Part shown: in pieces, positions 16,186-24,721 of the stretch | Layout of the letters: each line of letters starts with the position of its first letter | Position numbering within the stretch: position 1 is the first letter of the stretch | Assembly: GCA_037382465.1 (NCBI GenBank) | Contig: JARRPX010000002.1 | Span: 70,714 to 134,713 of the forward strand | DNA length: 64,000 nucleotides | DNA from: Anaerolineales bacterium | GTDB taxonomy: Bacteria > Chloroflexota > Anaerolineae > Anaerolineales > E44-bin32 | Direction of reading: 5' to 3' | Translations under genes and position numbers: made by a program | Notes under the pieces: model-generated | What the model saw: the letters and a program-made list of their open reading frames with translations, nothing else | Database searches by the model: none | What the model was told of the DNA's origin: nothing

Positions 16186-17613
16186 ATGACCGCAGTTGCA
16201 GAACAAAATAGAATCAGCCATCCTCGCACCTCGATATTGGTGGTCGATGAAGATACGAAATTTCTCGATCGAATTGCTGGCTGCCTGAAAGAATCCGGTT
16301 ACGTCGTTTGGAAGTCCAATAAGGGGAACGATGCTCTTAAGCTGCTTCCTAAAGCACAACCGAAATTAATCCTTGCTTCATCGACTCTGGCAGATCTTGA
16401 GGGCATTCTTTTCTACAAGGCAGTCAAAGAAGCCATCGGTGATCAGTCGGATTTTCTCTTCCTGGCATCTCAAGAATGCCTGGATGATCCCACCATCCGA
16501 CAGACGATGACGCTCGAAGGCTTCCTCACGAAGCCATTTTCAAACCAAACCCTGCTTGCAACAGTGAAAGCCCGTATGCAGTCATCGCAAAGTCCAAAAA
16601 CGGCCCAGCAAACCGATGAAAGAACCAAAACCTGGTTGCTGGTTGTGGAAGACGATGTGGCAATGTTGATTGCGTTACGTGACATTCTCGAAGGCGCCGG
16701 TTATCAGGTGAGTACGGCGACGAACGGTAAAGAAGCCCTGGACCGCTTCCGTGAACTGAACCCCGCGCTGATTCTTTCCGATATCTCAATGCCCATCATG
16801 GATGGCATCGAGCTTTTTGCAGCCATCCGTCAGGTGCCCGGAGGGAAAGCAGTCCCCTTTATCTTCCTGACAGCACGCGGCACCAGGCAAGATGTTTTTG
16901 CCGGAATGTCCCTTGGTGCCGATGATTACATAACAAAACCCGTTACCAGCCAAGAACTCATATCGGCAGTTAAGGCACGCCTGACACGCGCGAATGAACT
17001 CTTGTTGGCCCAACTGAAAATCGCCTACAAATCTAGTCTCCTTGCCCTTGCCAATGCGATAGAGGCCCGCGATCAATACACTCATGATCACGTATTGCGA
17101 ACCAATGCATATGCGCAGGCAATGGCACTAGAATTGGGCTGGAGTGAATCGAAACGAGAGATTCTGGAATATGGTGCTATTCTGCACGATATCGGTAAAC
17201 TCGAAGTCCCCATTACAATTTTGCAAAAAGATCAAAAACTCTCATCCGACGAGTGGGAGAAAATGAGTCAACACCCAGTAGTAGGTGGGCATATGATCGA
17301 AGGCATCGATTATTTGGCTCAAGCCGTCCCAATTATCCGCCATCATCACGAACGATGGGATGGGCAAGGTTATCCGGATGGCCTCAAAGGAGATGAGATT
17401 CCAATCGGTGCCCGATTACTTGCTGTCGTAGACTCATTTGAGGCATTGACCACCGACCGGCCCTACCGAAAAGCAATTACTCCGGAAGAGGCATGCGAGG
17501 AAATCATCAGTCATTCCGGATCAAAATATGACCCCGCCATGGTCGCAGTTTTTAAGAGATGTTGGGACAACGGGATTATTCTCGAAATTTTGCACAACTC
17601 GACCGGCGCATAG
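16186..17613 (+). CDS. Double-receiver HD-GYP domain protein
   Basis: A 475-residue cytoplasmic signalling protein. Receiver 1 (about residues 15-130) has the acidic pair in VVDEDT but Ser in place of the phospho-Asp (LILAS, S65), so it is probably a pseudo-receiver. Receiver 2 (about 145-265) is complete, with phospho-Asp D199 in LILSDISMP and Lys in YITKP. The C-terminal HD-GYP domain has ILHDIGK (H334-D335), HHHERWDGQGYPDGL (GYP at 395-397) and DSFEALTTDRPYR. HD-GYP proteins hydrolyse cyclic di-GMP. No cognate histidine kinase is adjacent. Confidence 0.9.
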   Translation: MTAVAEQNRISHPRTSILVVDEDTKFLDRIAGCLKESGYVVWKSNKGNDALKLLPKAQPKLILASSTLADLEGILFYKAVKEAIGDQSDFLFLASQECLDDPTIRQTMTLEGFLTKPFSNQTLLATVKARMQSSQSPKTAQQTDERTKTWLLVVEDDVAMLIALRDILEGAGYQVSTATNGKEALDRFRELNPALILSDISMPIMDGIELFAAIRQVPGGKAVPFIFLTARGTRQDVFAGMSLGADDYITKPVTSQELISAVKARLTRANELLLAQLKIAYKSSLLALANAIEARDQYTHDHVLRTNAYAQAMALELGWSESKREILEYGAILHDIGKLEVPITILQKDQKLSSDEWEKMSQHPVVGGHMIEGIDYLAQAVPIIRHHHERWDGQGYPDGLKGDEIPIGARLLAVVDSFEALTTDRPYRKAITPEEACEEIISHSGSKYDPAMVAVFKRCWDNGIILEILHNSTGA

Positions 17614-17812
17614 AACGAAGACACGTAAGTTAATCCGAGACGGGTTCGTCAGCTTTTAACTCGAAAGTCAGCTTCAAGGCTGATTATGTTCAGCGGCACA
17701 GAATGAGAAACGCTACAATTCTCTGCAGTACTTCAGCTAGTGGCTTATATTCAACTCCAGATATAGGTTTAGCTTTCCTACAAGTGGTCTGGAGGTGAAT
17801 GGACGGGAAAAC

Positions 17813-19255
17813 ATGAAACATGCTGTCGTTGGTTGGGAATCGACAACCCCAATACCGGATCAATCTCTGAGTAGGTATCTCATCGCGCGTAATGGGCGCC
17901 TGTTTTATGAAGACTTGGATCTAGCAGCGCTTTTCGAGGAAAAAGGTCGGTCGCTCAACCTCGAACGAGAACTCCACAGCCCGCTAGAAATCGTGTATCT
18001 TCCAATGATCCGCCGGCAAATCCACAACATGCAGGATATTTTTTCCCGGGCAATCGAAGATGTGAGGTACGCCGGCAAATTCCGATACGCATATGCATCT
18101 AAAGCAAACGCAGCGGAAGAAGTAATACGGACGACACTGAATGCCGGTGCGCAACACGAAATATCGTCCTTGATGGATATTGAAATTCTGCGTGTTATGC
18201 AGAAGCGTGGATTCCTCGATCCGCAAACCATGATTCTATGTAACGGATTCAAGCCTCCGAATTCGTCTTACGCAGACCAGATCGTGCAGTTCAAACGCGA
18301 ACACGATCCTGTCATACCGGTGGTTGAAGATATTCCTGAATTATCATCGCTAATCGAATCTCATCTTCCTTTCGAAATTGGATTGCGTCAAAAAAGCTAC
18401 GGCCTGCATAGAGATTTGTCTGAGATGGATAGTTCAAATTCCCGATTCGGCATGAACGTCCATGATATTTTTGAAGCCGCAGAGATCGCACACGATGCAT
18501 CCAACATCAATCTGAAGCTCTACCACGCCATGGTAGGAAGCCAAATCGTTGACATTGATAATTTCGTAGAGCGGCTTCGTCCTCCTATAGAGATATTCGC
18601 CCGATTACGTCAAAAATATCCCGAACTTTCCATATTCGATTTCGGTGGCGGAGTGCCCGTGGCGATGACACTTGACTTTGAATGTGATTATCTGGCTTTC
18701 GCTGTTAACTTACTCTCAACGATCAAAGACATATGTGATAAATACAGTGTGGATGTTCCAGATATTATCGGCGAATTCGGCCGTTATACAGTCACGGAGC
18801 ACGGGGCGCATCTCTTCAAAATCATCAGCGTGAAAGATAACGGTTCTAAGTATCCCTGGTACATCATCGATGGTTCGATCATGTCGTCCTTTCCCGACAG
18901 TTGGGCCCTGGGAGAACATTTCACGGTCTTGCCGCTGAACCATTTAGATCGACCATTCCAGCGTGTTCAATTGGGCGGTTTAACTTGTGACAGCGATGAT
19001 ATTTATCCACCTCACAAGAGCAAATCGCCGTTATTTCTTCCTGTCGATGCCGGTGATTTATATATCGGCTTTTTCGGAATTGGAGCGTACCAGGAGATGC
19101 TCGGAGGAGCGGGAGGCAGCAAGCATTGCGTTATACCCGAAGCAGATGAATTGATCATCGATCGAGATAAAGATGGGAAGTATAAGTTCGATTTGATTGC
19201 GGGGCAAGGACCTCGCGCCGTTCTCGGCAACCTCGGATATCGGCCGCGGGTATAA
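17813..19255 (+). CDS. PLP-dependent decarboxylase, SpeA-like (fold III)
   Basis: A 480-residue alanine-racemase-fold decarboxylase. The PLP Lys is K97 in YAYASKAN. Other landmarks are IGLR, SRFGMN, GSQI, FDFGGG, GEFGRYTVTEH, the active-site Cys C392 in CDSDD, and GAYQEML. The last three resemble biosynthetic arginine decarboxylase more than LysA. SpeA is normally about 630-660 residues and this protein lacks its inserted domains, so arginine, diaminopimelate or another basic amino acid could be the substrate. ATG 17813 follows GGGA; GTG 17795 is also possible. It precedes the envelope cluster by 46 bases. Confidence 0.75.
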   Translation: MKHAVVGWESTTPIPDQSLSRYLIARNGRLFYEDLDLAALFEEKGRSLNLERELHSPLEIVYLPMIRRQIHNMQDIFSRAIEDVRYAGKFRYAYASKANAAEEVIRTTLNAGAQHEISSLMDIEILRVMQKRGFLDPQTMILCNGFKPPNSSYADQIVQFKREHDPVIPVVEDIPELSSLIESHLPFEIGLRQKSYGLHRDLSEMDSSNSRFGMNVHDIFEAAEIAHDASNINLKLYHAMVGSQIVDIDNFVERLRPPIEIFARLRQKYPELSIFDFGGGVPVAMTLDFECDYLAFAVNLLSTIKDICDKYSVDVPDIIGEFGRYTVTEHGAHLFKIISVKDNGSKYPWYIIDGSIMSSFPDSWALGEHFTVLPLNHLDRPFQRVQLGGLTCDSDDIYPPHKSKSPLFLPVDAGDLYIGFFGIGAYQEMLGGAGGSKHCVIPEADELIIDRDKDGKYKFDLIAGQGPRAVLGNLGYRPRV

Positions 19256-19301
19256 CGAAGTTGACCTAATGGAACAAACCAGGAATAGATGAGGGCAGCA
19301 G

Positions 19302-20912
19302 ATGAGAAGCATGGATCGAACGAGAATCATATTTATTGCCATCGTAGGACTGGCGCTTGCGATTGTTGTTTGTGGGTTTCTTTATAACAGGATCTCGGAT
19401 CTGCTAACGTCAGGTGGTGAAACGCCGTCACCCTCTATTGGCGAGTCCGTACCCATCGATTTAAGCTCACCGGATCCGATATTCGGACCGAATTATAAAG
19501 CCAGCGATGGCTTACCCACTTACATCTGCGGCGCCGACGCGTTTGGCAGCTATTTCACCTTACAGCAAATGCAGATGTCGGGTAAGGACGTCGAACACGG
19601 GTTCCACCTTGGTATTATCCCCTTCCTTCTGGATGAGGATCCACGCTACGAAATTTCTGAAGAACAACGTACTGCACTTCTAGATCAAGGTGAGTGGGAT
19701 TGCCTTCTGACCACCCTCGACTCCGTCGCGCTGACCAGCCCTGGTGCAATCACCGCCATTGTGGATGAGAGCGCAGGCGCAGATCAACTATGGGCGCGCG
19801 ATATTCAAACCATCAACGATCTGGATGATAAACGAATTACTTTCTCCAGAGGGAGCGTTGGGGAATACTTTGTATACTATACCCTCTCGATTGCCAGGCT
19901 CAATCCCCGCTTTGATGTCACACTCGTTCCAGAGAATAGTGTTGCGGATGCCGTAGAAGCTTTTAACGCCGGCCAAGCCGATGCCGTTTCAGGATGGGAA
20001 CCGGACATATACGAAGCGGAATCTAGCGGCGGCATCCCTCTGTTGAGTTCCGCGCAGTTACGTATCGTCATGGACGTCATCGTGACTTCACGTCAATCCA
20101 TCGAAGCCAAAGCGAATACAGTGCAAGCATTCCATGACGCATGGTTTGATACACTCAAAACACAGGTGGAAGACTTCGAAGCTGCCGCCAGTCAGATCGC
20201 AGATTGGGGTCACAATGACTGGAGCTACGTTTATCCTGAAAGCGCGGAAGATGATCTTGTATTGTGGCTGGAGAACGTCGCCCAAGCCGACTTGAGCGAC
20301 AACATACTTGTCATGCGTGATCCGGATCCAATCATCGACAGGCTTGAAACAGCTCGAAGAGTCTGGGCAGCATCCGGATTGGAAGTTCCTGCCGATGACG
20401 TCCAAGACCTGTTTAATCCGGGTTTCGTCTCGCGTTCCGCCGCCCAAGCCAATTTACAGGCCAATGGCGATCCGGTCAACAACAGCTTTTCAATATCCTC
20501 ACAAATCGATCTGTCTGGGATCAGCACGGATGATGCTGCTACGCTCGCCGTACTCCCGTGCCGGCGTTTCGCGTTCTTGCCCGAATCGACAGAGTTGACC
20601 CTCGAATCACGCAGAATACTGGACGAATGCGTTCTGCCGACGTTATCTCAAAGCGTCGGGCTCCTTCTCCAGGTGAAAGGTTCGTCGGCTTGGCCGGGGC
20701 CGTCCGGACAGTACACCAAAGATGAAATTTCAGAATTCGCAATAGCGCGTGCACAATCTGTCGTTGATTACCTTGTCTCGCAGGGCATCGACCCGGCTCG
20801 ATTCATCGTCGAAGGAATCTTGCCGCCTCGTGATCACTGGGAGACGGAGGATCCCGAGATTCAAGCCGAAGACCGCTACGTCGAAATGAGCCTGATCACG
20901 GTGGGTCGGTGA
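19302..20912 (+). CDS. Substrate-binding-like domain fused to OmpA-like domain
   Basis: A 536-residue envelope protein with one N-terminal membrane anchor (RIIFIAIVGLALAIVVCGFLY). Residues about 50-360 look like a periplasmic binding protein of the nitrate/taurine class (ADAFGSYFTLQQM, GEWDCLLTTLDS, KRITFSRGSVGEYFVYY, AFNAGQADAVSGWEPD). The last 130 residues form an OmpA-like peptidoglycan-binding domain (AFLPESTELTLESRRILDE, FAIARAQSVVDYLVSQGIDPARF). RBS GAGGG is 6 bases before the ATG. No permease or ATPase is nearby, so it is probably a sensor or scaffold and not a transporter part. It is the first gene of a cluster with VWA, PspA and a coiled-coil membrane protein. Confidence 0.8.
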   Translation: MRSMDRTRIIFIAIVGLALAIVVCGFLYNRISDLLTSGGETPSPSIGESVPIDLSSPDPIFGPNYKASDGLPTYICGADAFGSYFTLQQMQMSGKDVEHGFHLGIIPFLLDEDPRYEISEEQRTALLDQGEWDCLLTTLDSVALTSPGAITAIVDESAGADQLWARDIQTINDLDDKRITFSRGSVGEYFVYYTLSIARLNPRFDVTLVPENSVADAVEAFNAGQADAVSGWEPDIYEAESSGGIPLLSSAQLRIVMDVIVTSRQSIEAKANTVQAFHDAWFDTLKTQVEDFEAAASQIADWGHNDWSYVYPESAEDDLVLWLENVAQADLSDNILVMRDPDPIIDRLETARRVWAASGLEVPADDVQDLFNPGFVSRSAAQANLQANGDPVNNSFSISSQIDLSGISTDDAATLAVLPCRRFAFLPESTELTLESRRILDECVLPTLSQSVGLLLQVKGSSAWPGPSGQYTKDEISEFAIARAQSVVDYLVSQGIDPARFIVEGILPPRDHWETEDPEIQAEDRYVEMSLITVGR

Positions 20913-20921
20913 GAGTAAGCC

Positions 20922-22607
20922 ATGGAAAACACGATTAACAAGTCCCGGAGGCCAGGCAAGGTGAAAAACGCCGCTCGAATCGTCATCCCTATCTTGACGC
21001 TTCTCATTTCAAGCATAGCTTGTGATCTCACAGGTTCAAGTGGTCCAGAGAAGAACGCCGTCCTTCTAGACCTCGTCGCAAATAGTAACCTGCATGCATG
21101 GCTCGAGACCGCCGTGGACAATTTCAACGACGCGGATTTTGAGACTGCCGACGGCCTGCCGATCTATGTTGAATACCAGATCGTCGAAGCGGGTCAATCC
21201 GTCGTGAATATGACCTCCGGCGGCGGAATTCCAGCGCTTTGGATCCCTGACGACCCGGTGTGGGGAGAAATCTTGGCCGATCAAGGGGTAGGTGTTTTTG
21301 CCGACGATTGTGACAGCGTAGTAGAAAGCCCTCTGGTGATTGCTATGTGGCGACCGATTGCCGAAGCTTTGGGCTGGCCGGGGCGTGAGTTGGGTTGGCT
21401 GGATGTCGGCAGTCTTGCAGCCGATCCCAGCGCCTGGGATTATTACAGCGGCGGTCAGTATGGGGACAGTCTGAGACTTGGCCACACCCATCCAGGATTA
21501 TCCGCATCTGGGACGGGCACGCTGCTCTCACTCGTTCAAGCAGCTCAATCAAAGACGGAGGCCGTACAACCCGAAGAGATACAACTGCCGATCGTGCAGG
21601 CTTCTGTCGGCGCGTTCGAGGCTGCGGTATCGTGGTTCAGCAGCAGCACGGAGGGATTGGCTCAGACGATGCGATCTCGCGGAATCGATTTCCTTGGAGC
21701 GGCGATCGTCTACGAAAGCACGGTTTATGAATATGGTTCGGGCAATGTGGATATTGTTCCCATCTATCCACTTGAAGGAACGTTTATCGCCACCAATCCG
21801 GCATGCATTAATTCGTCACTCTCTGTTGAGCGGATGCAAGCAGCGGAGATTTTTCGTAATTATTTACTCGGCGAAGAAGGTCAACAATTGGCACTCGAGC
21901 ATGGGCTGCGTGAGGTATCGGGAGAATCACCAACGACGTTCTTGAGCAATCAAGATGGATTCGACGTCCATCAACCGGCTCGCGTATTCGATGCGCCTAG
22001 TGTTGATTCCGTTTATGCCGCACAAGATTTATGGCAATCTGCTCGTAAGGACGTCAATCTAGCGATGTTGATCGACATTTCCGGCAGTATGCGCGGTAAT
22101 AAGATCGCCAGCGTCCAGGATGCAGCCGTACGCTTCGTCGAGCAAATGGGGGACGATGATTACATTTCCATTATCGCATTTGCAAACGAGACGTTCGTCC
22201 TCGTCGAATATCAACAAGTAGGAGAAGGACGAACTGCGGCAATCGACGCAATTCGTAATTTAGAAGCTGGCGGAAATACGCCTCTGTACGACGCTCTGGG
22301 TGTTGGTGCAGCGTTGATCGACAGACATTCCTCTTCTCAATACAGCAATGCGTTGGTCGTTCTGACGGACGGCATGGACACGGGAAGTACGCGCTACGAC
22401 TTTGATCGACGCCTTTTCGACCTCGTCACTGCAAACGGCACAACGGTTTTTGCCATCGCATACGGAAACGACGCGGATGAGGATCTTTTAGAGGAATTAG
22501 CGCTGCAAACGAATGGCAACTTTTACATCGGTGATGAAGCGAGCCTCATTTTGATTTACGAGGAGATGTCCGCCGCATTCGGCGGCAACGTTGGAGTGGG
22601 GAGGTAG
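20922..22607 (+). CDS. Lipoprotein with substrate-binding-like and VWA domains
   Basis: A 561-residue lipoprotein; the lipobox SSIAC places the acylated Cys at C34. Residues about 45-330 have the fold signals of a class II periplasmic binding protein (VDNFNDADFETADGLPIYVEY, PALWIPDDPVW, IVPIYPLEGTF). Residues about 375-555 are a von Willebrand A domain with an intact MIDAS: DISGS starting at D385, TPLYDAL and LTDGMD. VWA domains bind ligands through a metal ion. It starts 9 bases after the OmpA-fusion gene, so the two are one transcriptional unit. It lacks any transporter partner. Confidence 0.82.
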   Translation: MENTINKSRRPGKVKNAARIVIPILTLLISSIACDLTGSSGPEKNAVLLDLVANSNLHAWLETAVDNFNDADFETADGLPIYVEYQIVEAGQSVVNMTSGGGIPALWIPDDPVWGEILADQGVGVFADDCDSVVESPLVIAMWRPIAEALGWPGRELGWLDVGSLAADPSAWDYYSGGQYGDSLRLGHTHPGLSASGTGTLLSLVQAAQSKTEAVQPEEIQLPIVQASVGAFEAAVSWFSSSTEGLAQTMRSRGIDFLGAAIVYESTVYEYGSGNVDIVPIYPLEGTFIATNPACINSSLSVERMQAAEIFRNYLLGEEGQQLALEHGLREVSGESPTTFLSNQDGFDVHQPARVFDAPSVDSVYAAQDLWQSARKDVNLAMLIDISGSMRGNKIASVQDAAVRFVEQMGDDDYISIIAFANETFVLVEYQQVGEGRTAAIDAIRNLEAGGNTPLYDALGVGAALIDRHSSSQYSNALVVLTDGMDTGSTRYDFDRRLFDLVTANGTTVFAIAYGNDADEDLLEELALQTNGNFYIGDEASLILIYEEMSAAFGGNVGVGR

Positions 22608-22776
22608 CCCCTTATTGGCCAACCTGCCGCATGAGGATATAAACGTGGGAGCCCGCGATAGAAAAGTAGAACCAAGGAGGGTGGTATATCGGCCGTAGAA
22701 AGAATATTCGTACGGATGTGAGAAACGAAACTGCCAATTCACACTGGCAATATGCTATGAAAAAGGAGAATGTAGA

Positions 22777-23454
22777 ATGGCATCCCTATTAGAAAAAGTA
22801 TCAACGCTAATTTCAGCCAACCTCCACGCACTCGTGGACCAGGCTCTCTCGACCAACAGCATGGCGGTAATCGATCAGTACATCCGCCAGGTCGAGAATC
22901 ACCTGGAGGACCTGGAAGATGCTGCCGCGACGGTTGGGGGCGAAGCGAAGTCGATCAGTCGTAAGCTCGAAGACTTGCGGTTAAAATCTGAAGAATTGGA
23001 TAAGGCCGTTGATGCATTTCTGCAAGAAGGAAATGATGCGGCTGCCACCGCAGCGCAAAGTCGACTGAACAGTACGGAACGTCTGATCGAGACGTTCCAG
23101 GAACAGCTCGCCCGGCAGGAGACCGAGTATCAGAAGCTTCTCGATGCGAAGGTGAAACTCGAAGCTCGTCTGTCTACAATGAAGACACAGCGCACTGAAC
23201 TCCAAGCCCTGCTCGAACTGGCGAAGAGCAAAGAGACGATGGTCAAAGCCATGAAGAGTCTGGATGACCTCATGGGTGTTGGCGACAGCGACATCAGTCG
23301 TCTCGCAGAAAGCATCCAGAAGGGACTTGACAAGGCGACGACCGTCACCGAACTGCGTTCGACGTCACTTGATGAGCAGATCGATTCCATCCTCGACAAG
23401 GGCAAGATCGATGCTCAACTCGCAGAACGCAAGAAAAAGTTGAAGATCGAGTAA
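22777..23454 (+). CDS. pspA: PspA/IM30-family protein
   Basis: A 225-residue all-helical protein. The opening MASLLEKVSTLISANLHALVDQA matches the N-terminal amphipathic helix and helix 1 of PspA/Vipp1. The following region is a long heptad-rich coiled coil (DQYIRQVENHLEDLEDAAATVGG, RLIETFQEQLARQETEYQKLLDAKVKLEARL). PspA-family proteins polymerise on the inner membrane and counter loss of membrane integrity. RBS AGGAG lies 8 bases before the ATG. A 169-base gap separates it from the VWA gene, and a 13-base-stem hairpin follows. No pspF/pspBC homologue is present. Confidence 0.9.
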   Translation: MASLLEKVSTLISANLHALVDQALSTNSMAVIDQYIRQVENHLEDLEDAAATVGGEAKSISRKLEDLRLKSEELDKAVDAFLQEGNDAAATAAQSRLNSTERLIETFQEQLARQETEYQKLLDAKVKLEARLSTMKTQRTELQALLELAKSKETMVKAMKSLDDLMGVGDSDISRLAESIQKGLDKATTVTELRSTSLDEQIDSILDKGKIDAQLAERKKKLKIE

Positions 23455-23461
23455 GATCATT

Positions 23462-23491
23462 CGGACTACCCAGGCTGCCCTGGGTAGTCCG
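23462..23491 (+). terminator. Strong hairpin between pspA and the coiled-coil membrane gene
   Basis: CGGACTACCCAGG and its exact reverse complement form a 13-base stem with a 4-base loop. No T run follows, so it is more likely an mRNA-stabilising or attenuating hairpin than a full intrinsic terminator. Confidence 0.5.
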
Positions 23492-23508
23492 AATCATTCA
23501 AAATCATC

Positions 23509-24330
23509 ATGAACATCTTTCGTCCAGAACTGCCTGAAGAGGCACGTTCAACCATCGTACAATACGCATTTTTCCGCTGGGAAAATGCAATCGTGATCGC
23601 AGGAACGATCTTGCTCATCGCGTTGATGCCCCAGCCATTCCCCTGGTGGCCCTGGTGGGGCTGGTTGCTGCTTGGGTTGATAGGCGTAATTTCGATCTTG
23701 TTCTCGAGTATCACCAACGAAGAGTTCAATGCGCGTATGCTGTTGAAAATCTTTCAGAGACAGTTCGATTTGAAACGCATAAAGGATCCACAGCTGCACA
23801 ATAAACTTACCTCAGCCCTCGAGTATCAACGCAGGATATTCACGAAAACGCGTTTTCCAGAGACCAGTGTGATGAAAGAACGTGCGGATGGAACTAACAA
23901 TCAACTGAACGATTGGATCCGCAATATGTACCGGTTGGCGATCCGGCTGGATACATATCGGCGCGACAAACTCATGCGCCAGGATCTCGATCAGATCGTA
24001 GAAACGATCGATAAACTCAAGGATCAGCGCAAGCGTGAAACCAGCGCTCCGCTCAGAAAGCAATTGGAAGACGTCATCGAAAGCAAGGAGAAGCAGCTCG
24101 AGACGATGCAAGCGCTGGAAAACCGCATGAAGCAGGCCGAGTTATCGCTTGAGCAAAGCCTTACGGCGCTAGCTACTGTTGATAGCCAGGTCCAATTGAT
24201 CGACGCCGAGGATATCCAAAGCGGTCGCTCGATCCGTTTGCGGGAAGACATACAGGAACAGGTCTTGCGATTGGACGATTTGGTGAGCAGCATCAACCAG
24301 GTGTACGACTATCACTCTCGCGCCTTGTGA
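23509..24330 (+). CDS. Membrane protein with cytoplasmic coiled coil
   Basis: An unrecognised 273-residue protein. A hairpin of two transmembrane segments is near the N terminus (NAIVIAGTILLIALMPQPF and WWGWLLLGLIGVISILF), with a Trp/Pro-rich turn PWWPWWGW between them. The rest (about residues 75-270) is charged coiled coil (DLDQIVETIDKLKDQRKRE, LEDVIESKEKQLETMQALENRMKQAE). It is the last gene of the PspA cluster and ends just before a terminator. By position it may anchor or recruit the PspA polymer to the membrane. That is inference only. Confidence 0.7.
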   Translation: MNIFRPELPEEARSTIVQYAFFRWENAIVIAGTILLIALMPQPFPWWPWWGWLLLGLIGVISILFSSITNEEFNARMLLKIFQRQFDLKRIKDPQLHNKLTSALEYQRRIFTKTRFPETSVMKERADGTNNQLNDWIRNMYRLAIRLDTYRRDKLMRQDLDQIVETIDKLKDQRKRETSAPLRKQLEDVIESKEKQLETMQALENRMKQAELSLEQSLTALATVDSQVQLIDAEDIQSGRSIRLREDIQEQVLRLDDLVSSINQVYDYHSRAL

Positions 24331-24356
24331 TCGTGCGGTATTTTTACCGACCACAC

Positions 24357-24391
24357 AAATACCCGGTTCAGTAATGTGAACCGGGTATTTT
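24357..24391 (+). terminator. Intrinsic terminator after the PspA cluster
   Basis: AAATACCCGGTTC and GAACCGGGTATTT form a 13-base stem with an 8-base loop, ending in a T run. It closes the cluster that begins at 19302. Confidence 0.85.
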
Positions 24392-24610
24392 TACATGTAA
24401 TGAATATTCAGAGGTAACGAATAGAACATATGTACTGTTCTCGTGATTTGTGTGGATACTTTCTCAACAGTTAAGGTTGCATCAAGGGTATGCGGGGAAG
24501 GGCATACAAAGTGACATGTTTCATGATACTTCTCTTCAAGATTGCCGTTTACGTGACTGAGCACATAACGAGAATACCGACCAGATGAACGACCGCCGGA
24601 GCAGGGCAGC

Positions 24611-24638
24611 TTGACATCGCCATGATAGATGCTAAAAT
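24611..24638 (+). promoter_or_regulatory. Promoter upstream of the tyrosine recombinase
   Basis: TTGACA (24611-24616) and TAAAAT (24633-24638) are separated by 16 bases, giving a leader of about 75 bases. The -10 end overlaps the palindrome at 24637-24674. Confidence 0.5.
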
Positions 24639-24674
24639 GCTTATGGTTATGATAAGTATCATTAGCATAAACAT
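24637..24674. promoter_or_regulatory. Imperfect palindrome, candidate operator
   Basis: Two 18-base arms (24637-24654 and 24657-24674) are reverse complements at 15 of 18 positions, with a 2-base spacer. The site covers the expected transcription start of the recombinase gene, a position suited to repressor binding. A recombinase core site is an alternative. Confidence 0.4.
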
Positions 24675-24721
24675 AGATAAGGTAGCAATATTTTCGATAT
24701 CCCTTCTTTCAAGGTACTATA

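Larger units (their letters stand above)
24393..24721. other. Gene-free region before the tyrosine recombinase
   Basis: This stretch of about 330 bases holds no gene that I can support. Its right half has a promoter and an overlapping imperfect palindrome, listed separately. The left half (24393-24610) shows no recognisable motif. Confidence 0.5.
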
